Assembly: GCA_037178675.1 (NCBI GenBank) | Contig: JAYMGJ010000428.1 | Span: forward strand, 1-37,473 | Origin: Scleroderma bovista | Lineage: Eukaryota > Basidiomycota > Agaricomycetes > Boletales > Sclerodermataceae | Length of the DNA stretch: 37,473 nucleotides | Direction: 5' to 3' | Part shown: positions 30,493-37,473 of the stretch, one piece after another | How the letters are laid out: each line of letters opens with the position of its first letter | How positions within the stretch are numbered: the first letter of the stretch is position 1 | Translations under genes and position numbers: made by a program | The notes under the pieces: model-generated | Told to the model about the DNA's origin: nothing | Database searches by the model: none | The model's input: the letters and a program-made list of their open reading frames with translations, nothing else

Positions 30493-31240
30493 TGACTTCA
30501 TCTTTGGCAGTACCACCGCAGACCCTAACGCGCCCAACACCCCATTTCTGAGAAATCAGACCATTTTGGGAAGCTGGAAGCTGGAGATCTAGAATGGGCA
30601 TGTTCAGGAGTATTTGTTACTGAAACCCAGACATTCTAACAGGACGAGACGAATGATCTTGTGCCAAGTCATCCATCCGTTTATCGGGTCAGTTTCTTAC
30701 TCGCTTCTCTCTCTCTCTCTCTCTCTCTCTCCCCTGGATGAACTTATCTAACTAAGTAGATTATGGTATCCCACCGTTCAATTCACTTGCAAGATCTATA
30801 ATCCGAACACAAAAGAAACAATTTGGCGCTCGATTAACGTTACTAATTTTGTCACGCCGCCTCCTGGACTGGACAAGCGTTCATTCAAAGCAGACCAACT
30901 CTCTGTCACCTTCAAATCCTCTGCAGACCTGACCCATCCTGAATCGTACACTATCCGTGCCAATCTCTCGGATGACCTACAGGTAGTATAGCTAGATGTC
31001 TCGCGCCCTACTTCTGTGCCAAGATTTAAAGTCGGTAATGGCCCCAAGGGGGAATTCTCATACTTTGGTGACAAAGACAAACCCGAGGGCTATGTTGTCC
31101 ACTGTTTCTGGCCACGCACTGCCGCCAGCGGTCATATCGTTCACAAGGGCCAAGCCACTACGGCCAAGGGCACGGGTACATGCTATACAAGGCATGCGTC
31201 CCAATTTGGTTACATCCAGAAGGAACTTCGCCACCTTTCA
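30493..31240 (+). pseudogene. Svf1-like (survival factor 1 family) pseudogene
   Basis: The N-terminal exon reads 'FIFGSTTADPNAPN', shifts frame, then 'HFGKLEAGDLEWACSGVFVT' ETQTF, a TAA where Tyr is expected, and 'LCQVIHPFIG'. A 72-nt intron (30688-30759) containing (CT)12 leads to 'LWYPTVQFTCKIYNPNTKET', 'NVTNFVTPPPGLDKRSFKAD', 'ADLTHPESYTIRANLSDDLQ', a TAG, then 'PEGYVVHCFWPRTAASGHIV'. A last frameshift near 31170 gives 'RVHAIQGMRPNLVTSRRNFA' TFQ. Svf1 proteins are lipocalin-like fold proteins needed for survival under oxidative and cold stress and for sphingolipid (ceramide) transport in yeast. The second lipocalin-like half is missing. Intron retention shows a DNA-level copy. Confidence 0.75.
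30707..30730. repeat. (CT)12 microsatellite inside an intron
   Basis: Twelve CT units form the pyrimidine tract of the Svf1-like intron. Confidence 0.95.
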
Positions 31241-31244
31241 AGTA

Positions 31245-31740
31245 GCACACATGACGGCGTATCGCTATCCAGATGCATCGATGATATATCGCGTCTGACC
31301 GATGGCAATATCGGAGACCCATCGGATGACGAGTCCGATGTAGCAGCTAGGTGCGTATCTATTTGCATCTGTCAACCTAATAAATATTACCCCGTCCATC
31401 AGGACATAGGTGCGGTGCCCGACTACATTACCGCGTCGTCCTAACTGCACGGACAGGACTACGATAGAACGACGTCCTCACAACTGCCCACTGGAGCTAC
31501 CGCCTGTGATCCTCTCGTAGGCACTTCGATTATAATGATCTTTGTTATCGCCGTCTCCCTCCATCCGGGTACTTCCCCGAGTCGGATAAATACTGACTTG
31601 GAGCCTTATGTCATGTAAAAGTACTACAAATGGAAAAGTAGGAACATGGGAGCCACACAAAACCAATAGCGTTAAATGGTCAGAACTTGAATGCATCAGA
31701 TTTGAAACCCGTACCCCTCGTGTCACCGAATCGGCGGGGG
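31245..31740. other. No recognised gene
   Basis: A plus frame continues from the Svf1 relic ('GDPSDDESDVAAR') but matches nothing. 31480-31740 holds only short frames and presumably the 5' flank of the F-box-like gene. Confidence 0.4.
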
Positions 31741-32796
31741 ATGAGTTTTGCCGTCTTCAAACCCTCGCGCCTTCCAGATGAAATTGAGCGGTACATCTTC
31801 TTACTCGCAGCCACAAGCTCAGCCGGGTTTCCGGTGACTATGACGCATGCGCACTGCCGTTGCTACCTACTTGTTGCCAAGCGTGTTTGCCACTGGTGAG
31901 TAGAAGCCAAACCTTTCCTCCATCAAGTCGCCAGTTATTCAGATCCTACCACTCTCCTCTGTTACAGGTTAGAGCCAATCATATACCGGGTGGTTGACAT
32001 TCACCATCAGAACATCGCTAAGCTATTCATATCGTCCTTATGAAGTCGGCCTGAATTTGCCAAGACGACAGTCAAGGTACTATATCTTCGGCCTGCAGTT
32101 CTCCCTGCACAGGGGGCAGAGATCCTTCAACTCTGCCAAGGACTGGAAGAACTGACCCTGCAAATTGTTGTCAACGCACCTCATGATCAGAATCCTTTGA
32201 GTGGGCCGTTCAGTGCTCTCGAGCAGCTGAAGATATTGTCTCTGGACCTTGCGTCTATCTTCTACGGCCCCACCATTTTTCTTCCCGACCTTCATCGACT
32301 GTGCTGCATTGAACGCCTCCACCTTACAAATACTTGGGTGGCGAGGCGAGGTCTTTTTATTGGCCTTCAAGACCTGCAGCAACTGTCCCATCTCTCTTTT
32401 CATGTCCGCCCCCCTGGGCAACAGTCAACGCACATTGAAATACTTTCCGAGGTCTTGAAACACTTTTCGAGGCTCCAGGTCGTGGTTTTATGGCGGATGG
32501 AGTACCAGCAAAGCGAAGAGATCTATAATGACTTAGGGCAACGCAACCTCACAGATCACAGAGTTGTTGTATTTAATGCAACCCACTTTGCTGAATGTGC
32601 CACACCTGTGAACAGCTTCTGGGAACTTGCGGAGTCTGTTGTCCAGTGGAGGGAGGCTAATCATGGTATGTTTTGCATACTCCTTGTGGCATAACTTCAA
32701 TACTAACTTGAAAGTCGTAACTTACTGCCAATGTTTGCAGCACTCTTTGAGACACCCAGTGCCACGTCACGGTTGTCGGCAGGCTTACCACTGTGA
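31741..32796 (+). pseudogene. F-box-like protein, one nonsense codon
   Basis: Exon 31741-31895 starts at ATG 31741 and contains 'SRLPDEIERYIFLLAATSSA', an F-box-like first helix, and 'LLVAKRVCHW'. After a 72-nt intron (31896-31967) it continues 'LEPIIYRVVDIHHQNIAKLF' ISSL, TGA (32041-32043), then SRPEFAKTTVKVLYLRP in the same frame. Leu-rich stretches follow ('LQLCQGLEELTLQIVV', 'LEQLKILSLDLASIF', 'LQDLQQLSHLSFHVRPP') and the frame stays open to a donor at 32666; the last exon 32741-32796 ends the protein. F-box proteins of this layout are receptor-like subunits of SCF ubiquitin ligases and are very numerous in agaricomycetes. Only one stop interrupts it, so the loss is recent or readthrough/sequence error is possible. 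Confidence 0.65.
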
Positions 32797-32799
32797 TCT

Positions 32800-33130
32800 A
32801 GTTACGAAAACTCTTGATTATGGTACTACATGTAGGATGATCATTTCATTTGAGCCAGGTGGCCATCAGGAAAGTTACAAGGTGTCTAATCATGTCTGAA
32901 ATCATCTGAAATCATCTGGGCCAGACAGCCAGACAGCCCAGACACATTAGACGTCTGGAGTTGGATAGCCAGTGTGCAGCCTTCCGATCTGACAGGTCTG
33001 GAAGTCTGATTCCGTCTGGTTTTGTCTTGACGAGACACCCTGCGACACTCAGACCGGCTAACTGACCAATGTTATTCAACAAAGGCATCCGTCAAGTAAA
33101 ACGATAATAGTGTAGTGGATTTATTAGCGT
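32800..33130. repeat. CAGAC/GTCTG word cluster
   Basis: 32896-32920 has ATCATCTGAA repeated in tandem. 32920-33053 then alternates CCAGAC and GTCTGG words on both strands (CCAGACAGCC twice, GACGTCTGGAG, AGGTCTGGAAGTCTG, CCGTCTGG, CTCAGACCGG). The arms can pair in several ways. No gene is present. Confidence 0.55.
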
Positions 33131-33139
33131 AACTAGTAA

Positions 33140-33852
33140 TACATGTACTAATACTAGGCCCGTCATCGACGCCGGAGGTGGGGGTCATTGCCATTGAGGT
33201 TGTTGTCGTCAGCGTATGGTGGTGGCCCGTCATTATCACCATCGTCGTCACTGTGGTCCTCGTCATCATCGCTGGGAGCGCATGTCATCGACGTTGAGGT
33301 TGTGGTCAATGACGATGCTGTGGGGTTAAAGTGGGCGTGCGTGGCGACGGGGTGTGCATGAGTGCGGGCGACAAGCTTGCATGGGCGTGGTGAAAAAAAT
33401 AAAAACAAAAGCAAAAGAAACTTACTTGCTGGGGATGTGTCGGCATCGATATGCTGGGACTGAGACAGGGGTGCTTGTGCTGGTGGTCGTCGATATGACA
33501 CTGGGGGTGTAAAAACTTAGTCAGCATGTTGGCACCAATACACTGGGGATGGGGAGGCTGGTCGTCGCAACGCTAGGGGAACTGGTCATCACAGCACCGG
33601 CAGCCCAGGTTATCGGGATGCTGGGGGCTGGTGACCGTCGTCATCGCAGTAAACGTCGTCGCAGTAAAAAAAAAACTTACTTGCTGGGGCCGCATTGGCG
33701 TCTTAATATGCTGGAGTAGGGGCTTGTCGGCGAGGCGCTGGGTCAAGGTCATCGTCATTGGGGGAGGAGATATGGACTGGGGGTGGATACTAGGACTGGG
33801 AGGGTTGTCGTCGTCGCGACGCTGGGGCTAGGGTCGCTGTGGTGTCCAGATT
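33140..33852. repeat. GTC/GGT-rich minisatellite island 4
   Basis: Low-complexity sequence like islands 1-3. A block beginning with an A-rich tract and AAACTTACTTGCTGGGG recurs at about 33412 and 33670, each followed by a TATGCTGG word and a GCTTGT word 60-70 bp later. On the minus strand the block boundaries look like a splice donor plus a T-rich tract. Confidence 0.6.
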
Positions 33853-33905
33853 GGTGACCCGTACCTGCATGCCCGCGCAGGTCAACCATACCCGTGACGA
33901 GCCCT
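33853..33905. repeat. CGGGT/ACCCG cluster 4
   Basis: GTGACCCGTACCTGCATGCC, CGCGCAGGTCAACC and ATACCCGTGACGAG lie immediately right of island 4. CCTGC and GCAGG arms pair around a central ATGCCCGC. This is the fourth occurrence of the cluster beside a trinucleotide island. Confidence 0.55.
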
Positions 33906-34194
33906 AGTAGTAGTAGGTATTGGCTCAGTAGTACTAGACGCAGAACTCACTTATGCTCAGTAAAACGAAACAAAAGCACGACTGATAAAAACCAAAAAGG
34001 AAGTGGACAACGTGTGCCATAAGAGGTGAGGTGGGGTATCAGAGTGTCATCGTACTGCTGATGACGTGGCGGGCATCGGAGAACACGAGCACAAGAAGTG
34101 GTACATGTCATGCGTGCAGTCCGAGTCAAGTTGCAATTGGCACGGCGGCGGCACTGGAAGTGAATGGTGGAACCATTGATCAGTCATGTGAATA
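33906..34194. other. No gene seen
   Basis: Short frames only. A TAGTAG tract lies at 33906-33915. Confidence 0.5.
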
Positions 34195-34195
34195 T

Positions 34196-34650
34196 GACCG
34201 CTAACTGTAACTTTAAGAAGCGGCCATCAATTTCGATGGGCAAACTTACCTTTCCTCGATCACAACGCCGTATCAATGAACTCCTGGAAGGAGTTATCAA
34301 ACAGCGTCATAACTGTGAGTATTTCACTGAGACCTAAAATGGCATTAGCCTTTTAGCAATAATAATACAAGGTGAAAAATGTGATGGTGACTCTGTGTCA
34401 CCGGTGAGTTCCAATAATCATGATCCGGCCTATCACAACCAGGGACTCGGAAAGGCTTTGTCATTTCAAGACCTAAAATGCCGCCAGCTTCGGTCATAAT
34501 AGACAAAAAAGAGATGGCAATGGGCATCTTGTGCCTGGCGATTCGAATGCAAGTAGTTTCAAGTGACCATCAATAGGACCAATGAAACTAGCCATTCGAG
34601 TAAGATCAAAGCTTACTCTCTGTGGGGACTAACTTACACCATCACTTCGG
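34196..34650 (+). repeat. Dispersed repeat, copy B
   Basis: Direct-orientation copy of the element at 23930-24245 plus 24545-24595. Besides the words listed there it has a segment (34465-34520) that is also present at 24930-24985. This copy is more compact and may show the true order of the element: GCTAACTGTAACTTTAA start, CGATCACAAC, ATCATGATCCGGCC, then AAGCTTACTCTCTGTGGGG. Confidence 0.8.
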
Positions 34651-36001
34651 ACCTTGCTCATTTATCAATAGAGGGTTGCGATCGCAAATAGGATGCGCAG
34701 CATTCGGAACGCTTCGTCGGCCAGCTCATGGTTTGAAAGCATTATCTGTTCCATGCCGATGAATAGCATGGGCAGGTGAGGGCCTAGTACACTATATGAT
34801 CAAGTTATTGCAAGAGACCTCGACAGTAACAGAAACGTACCCCACGAACATGTAACATCTGAACGTTTTTTCCTTTTTTGGATCCAGCCATCCTGTGTTT
34901 TGGCTTAGTCATACTACCTCTCCATCACTAAGGGCTTCAGCTTTGCTTGCATTACCCTCGGGCCATCGCCCTTCGTCTCTGCATCAAGTTCTCTTAATCA
35001 TCCTCTGCAAGTAGCCCTTCGCTTACTCGATGTGTCCAGTTGATGATATCTGCACATTAGTACCGCTCAAGTCGGAGTCCGTCATGGTCATGCTGGTTTT
35101 GCGGCGGTACGTGCCTCAACCGTGCCTGTCGTCCCGGCGACTGTGACTGTGGGTACTAAGTATGTTGCGCCATGCTTTCTGCATCGTCACTAACTATGAC
35201 TTCGAAACGGTTCGTTGCCATCCAACCTTTTTCTCCGGCGAACTGTGATGTCGTTTGAACCTCCGCCGTGGCATCCATATAACGGTTAGTCGTCGCAGTA
35301 CGTGTCTACAATGAGTCGTGACTATACTTCCAGGTCTTCATACCAGCATGTATTTACATAGAGCCTGCCCTCCGGTTTTCGCTCGCTGTGACCAGTTGAC
35401 GACGTGCACGTTACCGCCGGGGGTGTCTACCTGTCATGCTATGCAGTACGTGTTTCAAATGTATCTGTCCTCGCCAGCGGTTGTGCCTCTGTTAGTGGTA
35501 TATGCTTCATCGATTCTGTTATTAGATAATGATTCCATCCACTGTACATATTTCCCATTTTCCTTGAATGCCATTCGTTCCAATTGGGCAGATTTCCCCT
35601 TCGTCTCGCCTAGTACGCTACTACTTTCAATGGCTGCTGTTTAACTTTTGATCGCAGTGCAATTGACATCCACACCGGTTTCTTTGCTCACCGACAACTT
35701 TACACTGCACTTCCTGATAGCACTATACAAGAGTCACCGGGGTAGGGTACTGGCGTCACTTTCCTGGTGGCCGCTGATGCATGCCGTGGCCACGTCGTCG
35801 TTGTGCCGCCATGGCACTAGTCATGCGCATCACTTCGTCATCGCCATCGCCATCGTCATCCCATACACGTACCATCGACTGCTCACGCACTGTCGGAGTC
35901 CGAGTCGCGTCCTCTTGTATTACATAAACAGTTTGTTTCACTCTGCCACTGTGACTGCACCTCCACTAATAGTCAACGTTTCAACATTTCAACATTATAC
36001 C
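34651..36001 (+). promoter_or_regulatory. Upstream region of the H3-tail/zinc-finger gene with diverged internal repeats
   Basis: No convincing gene. A diverged direct repeat is visible: 35037-35120 (GTCCAGTTGATGATATCTGC ... GTCATGGTCATGCTGG ... GGTACGTGC) and 35391-35455 (GACCAGTTGACGACGTGC ... TGTCATGCTATGC ... GTACGTG). GTCGGAGTCCG occurs at about 35070 and 35893. Just before the gene, repeated TTTCAACATT leads to ATACCATGGC, a good fungal start context. Frames such as 35648-36286 run through but become meaningful only at 36002. Confidence 0.4.
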
Positions 36002-37473
36002 ATGGCCCGGACTAGACAGACCGCCAAGAAGACTGCATCAGGTACCGCGCCGCGAGTCCGGTTAATTGTACGCCCTCCTGGCGCCACTGGGTCTGGCAGC
36101 ATCAAGAAATTGGAGAGAGATGTTTCTATGGAGTCTGCCACCAGTCGCTCACTTAGCCCTTTGACTCCGGTCACTTCATCTCCAGCGCCGACCATCAATG
36201 ATGCCATGGATACTGTGCTGGACGTGACAGAAAACCATGAACGCTGGCTAGCCAGCAACAAAGTAAATCTCTTATTCATTACATAGCATTCAAAGGCTCA
36301 CTCCGTTTTATAAGTACTGCTATCTTTGTCACAATGGTGGAAGTTTCCTTTGCTGCTGCACTCATTGTCCACGGGTAGTATGCGACCGTTGCCTAGGAAT
36401 TACGGAACAGCTATCCAATCAAGTCTGCTCACCAGACATCCAGTTCAAGTGTCCTGGGTGCCACGAGATTGGGGACCGTATAGCAAAGAGAAAACCGACA
36501 CCTTATTTCGTGAGTATTCGCTCATTAACCCATTAATAAGGCTAACCTGGAGCCAAGGCATTCACACGCAGTGTGGATGGAAGTGTCATTAGTGTTCTCG
36601 ACAAACCGACTATTGTTCAAGGCGTCTGTGAAAGATCATCAAAGTCCCAGGTCAGCGCCGAGTCAATCCTCATTCTGCATCTAATTTGCACGGGTATGGA
36701 TCCTCGAGGAGCTCTCCCCTTCCTCCTCAAGACTGCACTTGAAGACTACCACACCACGGAGTCGCTCGTTTACGAGGAGGTGACTTTTGACTTCGGGACC
36801 GAACAAAAACTCAGTCGATGGAGGGACAAGGTCCGCAAGCTCGGCACGACGCTGAATGCATGCAACTTTGCTCGAAAAATAATCTTTGTGACGGTCCACA
36901 GTGAGCTGACACGCGGTGATCTATTTGCGGGGAAGGACGAAGACGGAAATGATGTGACGGCGGAAGTCGAGGATGTGAGCATTAAATCAATCCATCTTGC
37001 TGTTTCACCGATTTGTTGTCAGTTCATGACCTGTTTATTCAGCTCCCCCCTGGAAGATACCATGTATGCCTCCACGCTTTTCATGCTGACGTGTGGGCCA
37101 CTGGTCACATTTCAAGAGTCTTTGTTGACATTGAAGAAATCCATCATCCGGTAAGTAAGCTATTATTGGTTTACTTGGATTTTACTGACTATGTCCGGTA
37201 GTCTACAGCCAGAATATACGATTGCGTTCACTCGAACGCACTTCATCAGCGCCGCCCTCAAATTATTTATCGTGGCATATGGCATACAAGTGCTTATTGA
37301 AGGCCACGTCTTAGCGGATGTCCTGCAAGACCTCCTCAATGCTTCACTTGACCTACGTATGCACAGTGACGTGCTGCTATTCCATGTACAGGGGCTTCGG
37401 TTGTCAAATTCGGTGCTGTCTTTGCTGTCCAAGTCTGTACCATCCATCATCTCCCCCTCCATTGTCGGCTACA
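36002..37473 (+). CDS. Histone H3 tail-like N-terminus + four-CxxC zinc finger protein, partial
   Basis: ATG 36002. Exons 36002-36262, 36315-36509, 36558-36974, 37023-37150 and 37202 to the window end join in frame with 48-52 nt GT-AG introns. Residues 1-18 are MARTRQTAKKTASGTAPR, close to the H3 tail: after Met, A1 R2 T3, Q5 T6 A7, K9, G13, A15 P16 R17 are shared, K4 is R, R8 is K, S10 is T and K14 is T. A basic/Ser-rich linker follows. Exon 2 has C89-x2-C92, C102-x2-C105, C110-x2-C113 and C133-x2-C136 ('YCYLCHNGGSFLCCC', 'CPRVVCDRCLG', 'FKCPGCHE'), a PHD/FYVE-like finger. Exons 3-5 form an alpha/beta domain ('AESILILHLICTGMDPRGAL', 'YEEVTFDFGTEQKLSRWRDK', 'GDLFAGKDEDGNDVTAEVED', 'DTMYASTLFMLTCGPLV'). 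The first-exon frame has no damage. Similar uncharacterised proteins are numerous in agaricomycetes. Likely nuclear; inferred role is in histone-mark reading or decoy binding. Confidence 0.8.

Noticed and set aside
35648..36286. Upstream start for the H3-tail gene (212-codon frame)
   Set aside because: The part before 36002 is not protein-like. ATG 36002 has a good start context and begins the H3-like sequence.
1..37473. tRNA, rRNA or CRISPR features
   Set aside because: No tRNA B-box with matching arms, no rRNA-like stretch and no regularly spaced identical repeats of CRISPR type were seen on reading.

Overview
The window reads as accessory DNA from a mushroom-forming basidiomycete (Agaricomycetes; a polypore-like genome is possible but unproven). 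The evidence is the many 45-90 nt GT-AG introns and the protein families seen: DUF6698-type, NACHT, HNH, Svf1-like, Spt5-like KOW, and histone-tail/zinc-finger proteins, all of which are expanded in such fungi. I saw no tRNA, rRNA or CRISPR. All family names come from memory of the families and visible motifs; no search was run.

Layout. 1.1-1.8 kb: decayed HNH-nuclease-like gene. 1.8-3.45 kb: CGGGT-rich palindromic clusters on both sides of a GAC/ACC trinucleotide minisatellite. 3.6-4.2 kb: two unrecognised coding fragments. 4.7-5.35 kb: truncated ubiquilin/Dsk2 pseudogene. 5.6-6.4 kb: second trinucleotide island with a CGGGT cluster. 7.0-7.6 kb: NACHT relic. 7.6-9.3 kb: minus-strand chimera of WDR5-like WD40 exons running into Spt5-like KOW exons. 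9.5-11.9 kb: large GGT-rich minisatellite. 11.9-14.2 kb: a hypothetical ORF, then an apparently intact intron-rich gene (449 codons) with a PD...E...K pattern and a tandemly triplicated exon+intron at its 3' end. 14.4-15.8 kb: LINE 3' fragment and unidentified coding debris. 16.5-19.3 kb (minus): a four-TM membrane protein gene and a nucleotidyltransferase-like gene that may be one fusion. 19.5-20.25 kb (minus): endonuclease/exonuclease/phosphatase pseudogene. 22.1-23.7 kb (minus): apparently intact DUF6698-like gene. 23.9-25.0 and 34.2-34.65 kb: copies of one dispersed repeat. 25.4-28.0 kb: broken Ty3/Gypsy element. 28.1-29.9 kb (minus): broken PIF1/Helitron-type helicase. 30.0 kb: candidate Helitron 3' terminus. 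30.5-31.2 kb: Svf1 pseudogene. 31.7-32.8 kb: F-box-like gene with one nonsense codon. 33.1-33.9 kb: a further minisatellite island. 36.0 kb to the end: apparently intact, window-truncated gene whose first 18 residues imitate the histone H3 tail and which then carries a four-CxxC zinc finger.

Together the window is a graveyard of host-gene copies between transposons and low-complexity islands. The copies keep their introns, so they arose by DNA-level duplication or capture and not by retroposition. Several premature stops sit where the family is expected to have an arginine CGA codon, which points to CpG deamination or a RIP-like process. The genes that still look functional are the H3-tail/zinc-finger gene, the PD-(D/E)XK-like gene, the DUF6698-like gene and probably the four-TM gene.
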